From Hymenobacter translucens (GTDB lineage: Bacteria > Bacteroidota > Bacteroidia > Cytophagales > Hymenobacteraceae): a stretch of 64,000 bases of DNA. A model generated the notes under the pieces. It did no database searches, was not told the origin of the DNA, and worked only from the letters and a program-made list of their open reading frames with translations. This document shows positions 1 through 9,700 of the stretch, in pieces. The DNA lies in contig NZ_JAJERB010000006.1 of assembly GCF_020685205.1 (NCBI RefSeq), forward strand, positions 268,790 through 332,789. Reading direction: 5' to 3'. The position numbers and the translations under genes are program-made. The first letter of the stretch is position 1. Every line of letters starts with the position of its first letter.

Positions 1-13
1 CTTCACTTTCCCA

Positions 14-697
14 ATGAATAATACCTTTCGCCTGATTCTCGACGCGGTACTCGTCGTGGCCATTGCCGTTCTGTTTTACCTGCACTTCGCCGACAAGCGC
101 GCCGCCGCGCCCGCCAAGTCAGTAGCCTCCACAACGGCCGTCGTTTCGTCGGATGCCGACACAACAGACACTGAAGACAACGAGCTGCCACCGGCCGATA
201 CGGCTGCCCTGACCCCGGCCCCGGCTCCTAGCGCCAACGTCGAAAAAGTAGCCTACGTGGAGTCGAGCAAGCTGCTCGACGGCTACAAGGGCATGCAGGA
301 CGCCCGCAAGAGCTTCGAGGCCAAGGCCCGCGGCTGGGAAAAGCAGAACCAGAACATGCTGGCCGGCTTCCAGGCGGCCGTGCAGAAGTACCAGAAAGAA
401 GCCGACGGCCTGACCGCCGAGCAGCGTGCCGCCACCGAGCAGCGCCTCCAGGCCCAGCAGGGGCAGATTGCCCAGCAGCAGGACCGCCTCCGCCAGCAGG
501 CCGCCGAGGAAGAAGCCAAGATGAGCCAGCAGGTGCTGGAGCGCGTGAACAAGCTGATTGAGAAGTACGGCAAGGACAACGGCTACAAGCTGATCCTGAT
601 TGCCGCCCCCAGCGGCACCATTGCTTACGGCCGCAAGGACCTCGACATCACCGACGCCGTGGTAAAGCACCTGAACGCCGCCTACAAGCGCAAATAG
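14..697 (+). CDS. OmpH/Skp-family periplasmic chaperone-like protein
   Basis: The product has 227 aa. An N-terminal hydrophobic segment (about residues 5-25, signal or anchor) is followed by a low-complexity Ala/Thr/Asp/Pro linker to about residue 75. The OmpH/Skp-type core begins at 'VEKVAYVESSKLLDGYKG'. A long Gln/Ala/Glu-rich helical stretch (about residues 100-180) gives the coiled-coil arm typical of Skp, and the C-terminus is the usual small domain ending near 'LDITDAVVKHLN'. Skp family proteins hold unfolded outer-membrane proteins in the periplasm. The start is the first ATG in the window; sequence upstream is cut off, so operon context on the left is unknown. A terminator follows directly. 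Confidence 0.8.
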   Translation: MNNTFRLILDAVLVVAIAVLFYLHFADKRAAAPAKSVASTTAVVSSDADTTDTEDNELPPADTAALTPAPAPSANVEKVAYVESSKLLDGYKGMQDARKSFEAKARGWEKQNQNMLAGFQAAVQKYQKEADGLTAEQRAATEQRLQAQQGQIAQQQDRLRQQAAEEEAKMSQQVLERVNKLIEKYGKDNGYKLILIAAPSGTIAYGRKDLDITDAVVKHLNAAYKRK

Positions 698-728
698 CCT
701 GTTCTGCCCACCCGGGCTACTAATTCCG

Positions 729-762
729 AAAGCCGGTCGTTTCCAAGCGGCCGGCTTTTTTT
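729..762 (+). terminator. Rho-independent terminator after the OmpH-like gene
   Basis: An AAAGCCGG / CCGGCTTT stem around a short loop is followed by seven T residues. It lies 32 nt after the stop codon, in the right place to end the ompH-like transcript. Confidence 0.8.
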
Positions 763-884
763 GTGGGGGCAGGCAACCAGCCGGCCGCTTCCGGCCTCCT
801 CTACGCAGAGCGTAGGGGCCGCCTTCCCCAAGCCAGCGCCTCCGCTACGCCGTCATCCTGCCGCATTCACGAGCAACATACCGT

Positions 885-3254
885 ATGACTTCACCTTTTC
901 GCCTGATTCTGCTGGGCCTGGGTTTGCTGACCGCCCCGGCTGCCCTGGCCCAGCAGCCCGGCCGCTTCACCATCAGCGGACACGTGCGCGACGGCGCCAC
1001 CGGGGAAAGCCTGATTGGGGTGGCCGTGGTAAACCCCGCCACCGGGCAGGGCACCGCCACCAACACCTACGGCTTCTACTCCCTGACGTTGCCCGCCGCC
1101 GACTCGGTGAAGCTGCTGGTGTCGTACCTGGGCTACGAAAAGCAGCGCCTGGGCCTGAAAGCCGACCGCAGCCTGACGTATGACGTGCGCCTGAAGCCCC
1201 TGTCGGCGGAGCTGAGCGGGGTGGAAGTCGTGGGCAGCCGGGAAGAGAAGATTTCGCGCAGCACCCGCATGGGCACCATCAACGTGCCGGTAAGTCAGAT
1301 CAAGCTGCTGCCGGCTTTGTTCGGCGAAACCGACGTGCTGAAGGTGCTGCAGCTGCTGCCGGGCGTGCAGAGCGGGAGCGAGGGCAGCAGCGGCCTGTAC
1401 GTGCGCGGCGGCTCCCCCGACCAGAACCTGATTTTGCTCGACGGCACCCCGGTCTACAACGCGGCCCACCTGTTCGGCTTCTTCTCGGTGTTCAATGCCG
1501 ATGCCATCAAGAACGTGGAGCTGATCAAGGGTGGCTTCCCGGCCCGGTACGGCGGCCGCTTGTCGTCGGTGCTCGACATCTCGATGAAGGAAGGCAACAT
1601 GGAGAAGTTCCACGGCGAAGGGGCCGTGGGTATCATTGCCTCCCGCATCACCCTGGAAGGACCGATCAAGAAAGACACCGCGTCCTTTATCTTCTCGGCC
1701 CGTCGCACCTACATCGACGTGCTCACCCAGCCCCTGGTCAAGCTGGCTACCGAGGGCGTGAGTGCCGGCTACTACTTCTACGACCTCAACGGCAAGCTGA
1801 ACTGGAAAGTCGGGGCCCGGGACCGGCTCTACCTGAGCGGCTACGCCGGCAACGACAAGTTCTACGCCGACACCGAGGAAAAGCGCGGGGAGGAGTACGA
1901 CCGGCTCGACAGCGGCCTGGGCTGGGGCAACCGCACCGCCGCCCTGCGCTGGAACCGCGTGGTGAACGACCGGCTGTTCATGAACACCCACCTCACTTAC
2001 ACCCGCTACCAGTTTCTGGTGGGAGTAGAGTCGGAAAACCGCTACTACCAGGGCACCGACCTGAAAACCGACAAGTTTTCCCTGGCTTACCTGTCCAACA
2101 TCCAGGACTGGAGCATCAAGCAGGACTACGACTTCGTGCCCAACCCCAACCACTACGTGCGCTTCGGAGGGCAGTACATTCTGCACCAGTTCCGGCCCGG
2201 CGCCGTGCAGGCCAAGGGCGACCTGGGCGTGCCCACCGACGAGGTGAATATCGGGAGCCGGGTGCGGGCCAGCGAGGCCGGCCTGTACGTGGAGGACGAC
2301 TACCGGGTGAGCGAGCGGCTGAAGGTGAACCTGGGCGTGCGCTACAACACGTTCCTGGTGAATAAGAAGGTGTACCACTCGCCCGAGCCCCGGGTGTCGG
2401 CCCGCTTTATGCTGACCGAGGACGTGTCGCTGAAGGCTTCCTACGCCCGCACCTCCCAGTTTATTCACCTGCTCACCAACAGCGGCATCGGCCTGCCCAC
2501 CGACCTGTGGGTGCCGGCCACGGCGAAGATCAAGCCCCAGACGGCCCAGCAGTTTGCCGTAGGCGCGGCCAAGGACCTGCGCTTCCACGACGAGGACTTC
2601 GAGTTGAGCTTCGAGGCCTACTACAAGCCGATGAACAACCTGATCGAGTTCCGGGAGGGCGCCGACTTCCTGGGCACCACTGACAGCGACTGGGAGTCGA
2701 AGGTCACGAGCGGGCAGGGCTGGGCCTACGGCGGGGAGGTATTCCTGCAGAAGAAGTCGGGCAAGACGACGGGCTGGATCGGCTACACCCTGGCCTGGAG
2801 CAACCGCAAGTTTCCGGAGCTCAACCAAGGGCGCCTGTACCCCTACAAATATGACCGGCGCCACGACGCATCCCTGGTCGTGATTCACCAGTTCAGCCCC
2901 ACGCTCACCTTGTCGGGCACCTGGGTGTACGGCACCGGCAACGCCACCACGCTCTCGCAGGGGCGCTACCAGCTCGGACCCTTCGACGACTTCGAGGACT
3001 ACGGTCCGCGCAACTCCTACCGCATGCGCGCCTACCACCGCCTGGACCTGGACCTGAGCCACACCAAAAAGAAGAAGTGGGGCGAAATCGTGAACAGCTT
3101 CAGCCTCTACAACGCCTACAGCCGCAAGAATCCCTTTTACATCTACCTCGACCAGGGCTATAGCACCCCGTCGGGCGGCATGGTGGAGGCCGTGTACAAG
3201 CAGGTGTCCCTGTTCCCCATCATTCCCTCCTTCAGCAAAAGCTTTAAGTTTTAA
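885..3254 (+). CDS. TonB-dependent outer-membrane receptor with carboxypeptidase-regulatory-like N-terminal domain
   Basis: The product has 789 aa. A signal peptide (about 1-22, ending ALAQ) is followed by a CarboxypepD_reg-like beta-sandwich (about 28-105, 'ISGHVRDGATGESLIG'). The TonB plug (about 115-235) carries typical signatures such as 'LYVRGGSPDQNLILLDG' and 'VELIKGGFPARYGGRLSS'. The rest is a long beta-barrel ending in an aromatic residue ('FSKSFKF'). Such receptors import substrates across the outer membrane using TonB energy. The next gene encodes a DUF4249 lipoprotein; this pairing is common in Bacteroidota, and the lipoprotein may act as an accessory to the receptor. The substrate cannot be read from the sequence. 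Confidence 0.92.
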   Translation: MTSPFRLILLGLGLLTAPAALAQQPGRFTISGHVRDGATGESLIGVAVVNPATGQGTATNTYGFYSLTLPAADSVKLLVSYLGYEKQRLGLKADRSLTYDVRLKPLSAELSGVEVVGSREEKISRSTRMGTINVPVSQIKLLPALFGETDVLKVLQLLPGVQSGSEGSSGLYVRGGSPDQNLILLDGTPVYNAAHLFGFFSVFNADAIKNVELIKGGFPARYGGRLSSVLDISMKEGNMEKFHGEGAVGIIASRITLEGPIKKDTASFIFSARRTYIDVLTQPLVKLATEGVSAGYYFYDLNGKLNWKVGARDRLYLSGYAGNDKFYADTEEKRGEEYDRLDSGLGWGNRTAALRWNRVVNDRLFMNTHLTYTRYQFLVGVESENRYYQGTDLKTDKFSLAYLSNIQDWSIKQDYDFVPNPNHYVRFGGQYILHQFRPGAVQAKGDLGVPTDEVNIGSRVRASEAGLYVEDDYRVSERLKVNLGVRYNTFLVNKKVYHSPEPRVSARFMLTEDVSLKASYARTSQFIHLLTNSGIGLPTDLWVPATAKIKPQTAQQFAVGAAKDLRFHDEDFELSFEAYYKPMNNLIEFREGADFLGTTDSDWESKVTSGQGWAYGGEVFLQKKSGKTTGWIGYTLAWSNRKFPELNQGRLYPYKYDRRHDASLVVIHQFSPTLTLSGTWVYGTGNATTLSQGRYQLGPFDDFEDYGPRNSYRMRAYHRLDLDLSHTKKKKWGEIVNSFSLYNAYSRKNPFYIYLDQGYSTPSGGMVEAVYKQVSLFPIIPSFSKSFKF

Positions 3255-3259
3255 GTGAA

Positions 3260-3336
3260 TTGTTGATTGCTAATGGTTGATTGGTTCTGGCATTTCCCGA
3301 CAATCAACCACTAACAATCAACAATCAGCAATCAAC
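3260..3336. repeat. Heptamer-array hairpin (unit ATTGTTG-like), copy A
   Basis: The left arm (3260-3284) holds TTGTTGATTG and GGTTGATTG. The right arm (3301-3336) is its reverse complement, made of CAATCAAC-type units with about 7-bp periodicity. The spacer is about 16 nt. The element fills nearly all of the gap between the TonB receptor and the DUF4249 gene. It could act as a transcript stabiliser or attenuator between the two genes, but this is inference. Confidence 0.75.
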
Positions 3337-3347
3337 AGACATCCGCT

Positions 3348-4325
3348 ATGAAACCCACGCTGACTCTCGCCACTACCCTGGCTACGCTGGCCCTGAGCGC
3401 CTGCGAAACCACGCTGACGCTGCCCGAGCCCCCGCACACGCCCAGCGTGGCCCTGAAGTATACGCTGCCCAACAACACCACCGACTCATCCTACAACGAG
3501 CTTTATGACCAGCGCCGGCTTTACGTGAGCAATAGCCAGCGCGTATTCTCAACTGCTCCGCTGACCGGCCGCACCGATGCCACCGTGGAAATCCGCGACG
3601 CGGCCGGCACGGTGGTGGAGCGGTTCCGGCCGGTAGGTCAGAGGGGGCAGTTTCCGGGCCCGCCCGGCTTTTACGCGCCCACGATGGGCTTGCAGACTCA
3701 GCCGGGGCAGACCTATACCCTGCGAGCCACCGTGCCCGGCCTGCCCCCGGCCGAAAGCACGCTGACGATGCCGGCGCCGGCAGTGGTGGAAAGCGGCAGC
3801 TTCGTGCTTCGCACCGGCACCAGCCCCGGCGGTAACCCCGACGAGCGGCGCGGCCGCCTGACCGTGGTGCTACAGGATAATGCTGCTACGACGGACTACT
3901 ACATGGCCTACGCCCGGGTGCTCGACCGTCAGGGCCAGCCCGGCGGGTGGTCATCAGTGCAGCTGGACTACGACAGCCAGCTCAGCGTGGCCGGGGTAGG
4001 GCAGTTTGGGTTGTCGAGCACCCAGCAGGAGTATAGCCTATACCCGTTTTCGGACGCCGGCGTGAACGGGCAGCGCCTGACTTTGCTTTCCGACGTCATG
4101 TTCTATCCCGAGCGGTGCCCGGGCGGCTGCCCCGACCCGGGCTTTATCGAAGTGCGCATCAGCAGCATCACGGCCGATACCTATAACTTCTTTCTTTCCC
4201 GGCGCCGCTATTACGACAGCTCGGGCAACCCCCTGGCTGAACCTGCCCCGCTGGTGTCCAACATCCGGCCCGGCTACGGCCTGTTCGGGGGCGCCACCGA
4301 TATGACGTACCGCATTGCCCTGTAG
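3348..4325 (+). CDS. DUF4249-family outer-membrane lipoprotein
   Basis: The product has 325 aa and a clear lipoprotein signal: basic start, hydrophobic core and lipobox 'LSAC' with Cys at about residue 19. The body is predicted beta-rich. The features 'TDATVEIRDAAGTVVERF', 'LQTQPGQTYTLRATVPG' and the 'ESTLTMPAP' element are characteristic of DUF4249 proteins, which are encoded next to TonB-dependent receptors. The start is the ATG just after the heptamer hairpin. The gene lies 93 nt after the receptor on the same strand, so the two may be co-transcribed. The role is thought to be surface substrate handling for the receptor, and no enzymatic motif is visible. Confidence 0.85.
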   Translation: MKPTLTLATTLATLALSACETTLTLPEPPHTPSVALKYTLPNNTTDSSYNELYDQRRLYVSNSQRVFSTAPLTGRTDATVEIRDAAGTVVERFRPVGQRGQFPGPPGFYAPTMGLQTQPGQTYTLRATVPGLPPAESTLTMPAPAVVESGSFVLRTGTSPGGNPDERRGRLTVVLQDNAATTDYYMAYARVLDRQGQPGGWSSVQLDYDSQLSVAGVGQFGLSSTQQEYSLYPFSDAGVNGQRLTLLSDVMFYPERCPGGCPDPGFIEVRISSITADTYNFFLSRRRYYDSSGNPLAEPAPLVSNIRPGYGLFGGATDMTYRIAL

Positions 4326-4408
4326 CAGCAGCGGGGGTGCTTAAACACCAAGCCGTTGGCAGCAGCTAACTCCCGCACCGCGCGTGGTGCTGCCTCACCT
4401 GCCTTCGT

Positions 4409-4612
4409 CATAAAAACCGCCCGTTTCTGCTTCTGCTGACTCTTCTGGCCTTCCAGGTGCTGCTGGGCTGCGTAGCCGCGGTGCCCATCGCCCTCGGCAT
4501 GGAGCCCACCTACCGGCCCCAACCCGTGCATTACCGCTGCCCGGTGCGGGTGGTGCGGCCGGCTCCGGTTATGGTAACTCCCCGGCGCGCGGTAGAACCC
4601 CGCCCGTACTAA
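4409..4612 (+). pseudogene. Small lipoprotein-like frame without a recognisable start codon
   Basis: The open frame reads 'HKNRPFLLLLTLLAFQVLLG', then Cys, then a short Pro/Arg/Tyr-rich tail ending 'AVEPRPY'. It has the form of a small lipoprotein: a basic residue, a hydrophobic helix and an LLGC lipobox. The codon where ATG would be expected is CAT at 4409. The frame is closed by TAA at 4367 with no ATG, GTG or TTG between. Either the gene has lost its start, a non-standard start is used, or a base error is present. Confidence 0.4.
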
Positions 4613-4737
4613 CACTGCCCCTACGGCCGCGTGATTGTAGTGCGGTAGGAACCCACAGCACTATGGACTGGGCAGGGTTGCCAGAACTTAAAGAGCCAAC
4701 GCCGGCCCGTGTTGTCATCTTTCCCGGATGCCGTCAT

Positions 4738-4854
4738 CTACTTGCTACGAGCCTTCCGGGGAGAGGGCCGTAGCCGTTGCCACCGCTCAGGTTGCCCCCG
4801 CCCAATCAGCTTGGAGCCGGCGTAGTACTGATAAAACACGGCCGGTAAGCTTAG
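4738..4854 (-). pseudogene. Out-of-frame C-terminal tail of the M23 peptidase gene
   Basis: In the -1 frame relative to the upstream peptidase gene the sequence continues 'LSLPAVFYQYYAGSKLIG' and then 'RGQPERWQRLRP'. This looks like the C-terminal strands that normally follow the HLHY motif in this M23 subgroup. Adding one C to the GTACCC run at about 4854 would join it to the main frame and give about 370 aa. This fits a real frameshift or a base-call error. Confidence 0.5.
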
Positions 4855-5849
4855 GGTACCGCGTTTAACTGCTTTCTGGTTATCAGGTCGTAATGTAAAT
4901 GAGGGGCCGTGGTGCGGCCGCTGTTGCCGCATTCTCCTACTTTGATGCCGGCCTGGACCCGGTCGCCCCTTTTCACTTGCAGGCTGCCCTGACGCAGGTG
5001 GCCGAGAAATGAATATTCACCGCTCGTGTGCTGAATCACCACGTAGTTCCCAAACTCAGCAGTCGGATGAAATTTGCCCACTGCGTTATCCGGAACCGTG
5101 TCCAGGCAGGCCACGACCTTGCCTGCCGCCGGGGCCAGCACGGGAGAGCCGAAACAGGCAAAATCAGTAAGCTGAACCTTCTCGCCGCGGGACGCCCGCC
5201 AAATCAAGAGGCTGTCAGAGGCAGGCATCAAGTCCATGGCGAAGCGCTGGTGCGCGTACGCGGCGTGATAATTCTGCGCGACGGTGGGCCCGCCCCAGAA
5301 TACGATCCACTCCCCCTGGAAAGGCAGGCTCAATTTGGTCCGGGGGCGGTAGTCACTGACTGGGGTCTGGGCTACCCATCCCGCATCCGACGCGGCAAAG
5401 CTGCTGATCTGAAAGTTGCCCGGGCGCATGACCCACTTCACGTAGTACGTGACCCCATCGCGGGCACCGATACCATACTGATAGACCGAGACCAGCGTAT
5501 CATTGCGCGAGACACTGTCGCTGAGCACCCGCTCGAACCCGGGCAGCACAGGCAGCACCTGGGCGCGTAAGGCAGCCCAGCTGCCTGGGGTCGGGAAGCG
5601 CCGGCGACCGCGGGGACTAAGTGCCGCCCATAAGCTATCAGACTTCCCGGCAAAAAACCAGTTGGTGTACACCTGCGCCCGCGCAATGGCTGCCTGATCA
5701 GCGATGGGGCGAGTTACTGAGCGGGTAGGTGATGTTGCCGATGCAAGCTGCAAAGGGGCGGCGCACGTAGTCAGCACAAGCAGGGGCCCTATAGCCAATA
5801 CTAGCCTGGCAAAGACCGACCAGAAGAAAGCAGAATAAGTATTCGGCAT
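4851..5849 (-). CDS. M23 family metallopeptidase (LytM-type), C-terminus apparently frameshifted
   Basis: The product has 332 aa from the chosen ATG at 5849. This start places a hydrophobic N-terminal signal ('ARLVLAIGPLLVLTTC') at the N-terminus; an in-frame ATG 30 codons upstream gives an unlikely leader. The first half is a DUF3887-like/unassigned domain. The second half is the M23 Zn-peptidase fold with 'HQRFAMDLMP' (first His/Asp ligands) and 'HLHYDL' near the end. M23 enzymes cleave peptidoglycan cross-bridges. The frame stops only 14 residues after HLHY, earlier than in relatives, and the missing strands are found in the next frame (see the tail feature). The gene is monocistronic and convergent with the preceding plus-strand genes. 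Confidence 0.78.
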   Translation of the reverse strand: MPNTYSAFFWSVFARLVLAIGPLLVLTTCAAPLQLASATSPTRSVTRPIADQAAIARAQVYTNWFFAGKSDSLWAALSPRGRRRFPTPGSWAALRAQVLPVLPGFERVLSDSVSRNDTLVSVYQYGIGARDGVTYYVKWVMRPGNFQISSFAASDAGWVAQTPVSDYRPRTKLSLPFQGEWIVFWGGPTVAQNYHAAYAHQRFAMDLMPASDSLLIWRASRGEKVQLTDFACFGSPVLAPAAGKVVACLDTVPDNAVGKFHPTAEFGNYVVIQHTSGEYSFLGHLRQGSLQVKRGDRVQAGIKVGECGNSGRTTAPHLHYDLITRKQLNAVP

Positions 5850-6026
5850 TGGCGTGAGGTCGCGGTGAGGACTGAAGGTAAAGCTTACGTGAATGCCCCG
5901 CTCTTGCCGGCAGGTCGTCGCCTGTTGGTGCTGCCCCACGGAGGAGTTGGCAGCTTAAAGTGGCCCGAATCGTTGATAGCTACGCCGGTGAAACTCCCAA
6001 TCACCAAGGTCGCTTTAATAAACTAG

Positions 6027-6557
6027 CTAACCAGACCCAACCTCGTGCATATACGCTTGCACCACGGGTAGAAACAGCGGTACGACGGCGTTCAGGAAGT
6101 CGCGTTCCGCGGACGTCCAATGGTGAGGGTGGCCAAAAACGCAGGGCTGCAAAATGCCCCACAGCCGGTCGTGCTCGGTGATGTGGGCGTGCACCAGGGC
6201 CCGGTGGCCAAAGGTGGTGCGCTCAAAGTCCTGGTTCAGCACTTCCGGCCCCGCCTCGGTTACGTCGTCCACGAACACGGACGGCTTGGCGGCCAGGGCG
6301 GCCCGAAACAAGGGGTCAATGGTCGGCAGCTCACCGGTGTCGTCCTGCCAGTCGTGGCGCGGGTCGGGCACTGCCTCATCCAGGCGCCACACGAAGGCAA
6401 TCCGGCCCCGGCCCAGGTCTGGGTTGCGCACGTACAGAAAGCAGCGGTCGGCGCGCAGGTACGGACCGACCAGCTCGAGGGCCTGCTGCAGCCGGTCGGC
6501 CGGTGGGGCATTGGTGGTGAGCAGGACTTCGAGGGCAGCGAGGGGAGGATCGAACAT
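6027..6557 (-). CDS. GAF-domain protein
   Basis: The product is 176 aa from the ATG at 6557 ('MFDPPLAALEVLL'); a longer in-frame start at 6683 would overlap the terminator of the next gene. The order of elements fits a single GAF domain: 'LQQALELVGPYLRADRCFLY', a central acidic loop, 'FGHRALVHAHI' and the C-terminal 'LWGILQPCVFG...WTSAERDFLNAVVP'. The last part is the 'lwGll..h....w...e..fl..va' pattern seen in phytochrome-like GAF domains of Bacteroidota and cyanobacteria. No kinase or output domain is attached. It may be a stand-alone sensor, and the ligand is unknown. Confidence 0.7.
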   Translation of the reverse strand: MFDPPLAALEVLLTTNAPPADRLQQALELVGPYLRADRCFLYVRNPDLGRGRIAFVWRLDEAVPDPRHDWQDDTGELPTIDPLFRAALAAKPSVFVDDVTEAGPEVLNQDFERTTFGHRALVHAHITEHDRLWGILQPCVFGHPHHWTSAERDFLNAVVPLFLPVVQAYMHEVGSG

Positions 6558-6672
6558 AGCCGGGGAGGGGCCGTGGGAAGTAACTCCGGCCCGGCCCTGC
6601 ATACGGGCTGACCGCCCGGAGCGGCCATATGCAGAAAGCAAGAGCACTACATCCAAACTGTACCTGCCGTTA

Positions 6673-6706
6673 CAAAAAAACAACCCGCCGGGAAGCCCGG
6701 CGGGTT
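6673..6706 (-). terminator. Terminator of the giant adhesin gene
   Basis: Read on the minus strand, AACCCGCCGGG-CTT-CCCGGCGGGTT is a perfect 11-bp stem followed by a run of seven T. It lies 30 nt after the stop of the 3708-aa gene. Confidence 0.9.
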
Positions 6707-6735
6707 GAATGTGCGTGATGAAAAACGTAGGCTGA

Positions 6736-9700
6736 CTATTGCCGCACGAGGCGCTTGACCACCAGCCCTTCGGCCGTGTGGATGCGCACCGTATATACGC
6801 CGGTCGGCAGCTGGCTTAGATCCAGCTTATGCTCCACGATGCCCTGGCGGGGCTTTATAGTATGGTTCTGCACCATCTGACCCAGCAGGTTCAGCACTTC
6901 TACCCGCACGCTGCCCTGCTCGCGCAGACCGCTCAGCTCCAGCGTTGCCACACCGGTCGTAGGGTTGGGATAGAGGGCGGTGCGGGCATCGAGGGCGCCG
7001 TTGGTCGTGGCCGTGACGCGGCCGGCCTGGAACCAGAGGAAGAAGCGTGAGCCGGTGTAGGCAGCGTCCATCTGGAAGGTGTAGCTGGAGTCGGCAGCCA
7101 GGTTCTGGCGGCGGTTCAGCACGCGGTCTTCGAGCCACATCTGGGTACCGGCCGGCAGGTTGAGCAGCGCGGCGGCATTCAGGGTGTAGGTGCCGGTCTG
7201 GCTGACGCGCACGCCCAGCGGGATGCTGGGGGCCGTGGCCAGGTCGGGCAGACCGTTGATGGACATGCTGCCGGTGCCGGCTACGCTCCACAGCGTGGGT
7301 ACACCGTTGCCGTTGAGCTGCACCTTGTAGGCGTCGTGCTTCGGGCTGAAGCCAAGGTCAGCGCCCTGCTCGAAGTAGATGACGGCCTCATCGGTCAGGC
7401 CCGCGGCGCTGCGCACGTTCAGGCGGGCCGAGGGCTTGGGCTGAGCGGCCGGGTTGCCGGCCGTGCCGCGGCTGAATACCGGCGACACGTAGCTTGTGGC
7501 CCGCACGGCGTTGGTCATGGCGATGGAAGCCGAGGCCGCGGTAGCCCGCACGAAGAAGCCCTGCATGGAGGCAATGTCCTTAGTAGCACCGTTAGTGCCG
7601 AAGCCGTTCACGTACGAGCGGTAGGTGCCGGTGTAGCGGCCTGAGGGCGCAAACACGTAGGTGGCATCGGCCACGCCGTTGAGCATGCCGCTGGTGGAGC
7701 GTACCACGTCCCAGTCGATGGGAGCGGGGTAGGGGTTGCCCACCAGGTGCCAGCCCGAGCCGCTGAAGCCACCGCGGCCGAGGCTAAAGCCTACACTGCC
7801 GTTCTGCAGCACCCCGCTGATGTCAACCGTCGTGCCCGGGTCCGTCTGGGCCGAGTAGCCCCGGCCGGGCAATAGGTTGTCGGTAGCGGTAGGCACCATC
7901 CAGCCCTGGTCGAAGCGGTTATTGGCCGTCGAGTTCAGGCGGGTCTCGTCGTACTGAAACAGAGTGGGGAAGGGCGTCACCGTAGCGCCCTGGGTGTTGT
8001 AAGCGGGGTTCAGCTCAAACACCGGCAGGTCGTCGGCAAACTCGTTCACCGTGGCCGAGTTCAGCTGCATCGGCGAGGCGTAGTGCCGGTAGCCGGGGTT
8101 GGTCAGGCCGGTGATGAAGCGCTGCATGGTGGCAGTGCCGGTGCAGATGCCCCCACCGGGCTCGTTTACCACCATGGCCGTGCCGGTAGCGTCGGAAAGC
8201 AGGGTCAGGTTGCCGCCGCAGCTCAGGTTGCCCGAGCCGGTGGCCATGGTCAGCATACGCTGGATGCCCAGGGCGGGCACGGTAGCCGTACCGCCGGTGC
8301 CGGTGCAGCTCACGCCGGCCGGATTCTGGATCGTCCAGTTCCAGAACCGGGTGGCACTGCTGCCGCCGAACGTCTGGGCCGTAGTGCCGGCCGCGAAGAC
8401 CGTGTGGCTGCCGCCGAAGAACACGCCGTCGTTCATCCAGTTGCCCCGCACCACCAGCGGCGCGTTCAGCGTGACGCCGGCCAGGGAGGTATTGGAAATC
8501 GTGATGCCGTGGAAGATGGCCTGGGTAACCGTGCCGCCAACGCCAATGTTCTGGGCGGCGGTGCCGTTGAAGAACACGACGTTCGACTGCGGGTTCCAGA
8601 CTCCCTGCACCAGCCAGTTGCCGCTCACGTTGATGTTACCGGTGAGGGTAACGCCGCCCAGGCTGGTGTTGGCCAGGGTCAGGTGGTGGAAGTTGCTCTG
8701 GCCCGTGGTGCAGGTCAGGGACTGGGGCGCCGTGCCGTTGAACAGCGTCCGGAACCCGCAGCCGCAGTAGCGGCCGTTGTTGATCCAGTTGCCGGTCAAA
8801 CTCACGTCGCGCAGCAGCGTCACGCCCGCCGGGCTGTTGTTCTCGATGGTCCAGTGGTGGAAGGCCGTAGCCACGGTGCCGCCGATGGTTTGCAGGGCGG
8901 TGCCGTTAAAGACCACCAGGTGGCCGTTGGCGACAAAGCCGCTGTTGTTTACCCACAGGCCCGTCACCCCGATGTTGTCGAGCAGCGTGACGCCGGCCGC
9001 GTTGTCGAAGGTCAGGTCGTGGAAGCTCGTGCGGCCCGAGGTGCAGGTGATGGTCTGCGCCGTAGTGCCGTTGAAGCGGGTGCGGAAGCCGCAGCCGCAG
9101 TACCCGCCCTGGTTTACGAAGTGGTGAACCACGTCGATGTTCTGGGCCAGGCTTACGTTCACCGCGTTGTTCACCGTCAGGTCGTAGAAGGCCGTGAGCA
9201 CGGCGCCGCCGATGGTCTGCAGCATCGAGCCATTGAAGGTCACCAGCAGGCTGTTGTGCAGGAAGGTGCCGTCGTTGATCCAGTTGCCGACCAGCGTGAT
9301 GGTGCGGTTGAGCTGCACCGTGGCGCCGGTCAGGATGCTCAGGTGGTGGAACACCGAGGTTACCGAGCCGCCGATCAGCTGGGTGACGCTGCCCTTGAAG
9401 CTCACCCGCTGCCCGCCGTGGACGAAGCCGCCGTTATTCAGCCAGTGGCCGGTCACGAAGATCGGGTCAAACAGGGTCACGCCGGTCAGATTGGCGAAGG
9501 TCACGTCGTGCAAAGTCAGTGTGCCGGAGGGGCAGTAGATGCCCTGGGCCACCAACCCGTCGAAGTACACGATGTAGCCGCCGGCCGTGAACAGGGCCAG
9601 GTTGCGGAAGTCGCCGCGCACCCGGATGTTCTGGCCCAAAGCCACGCCCACCGCGTTGTCGCAGGTGATGCCGTTGAAAATGGTGACCTGCGTACCGCCG

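Noticed and set aside
891..3062. A 723-aa frame antisense to the TonB receptor
   Set aside because: No recognisable family, composition typical of a shadow frame, and the sense strand has clear TonB-receptor motifs.
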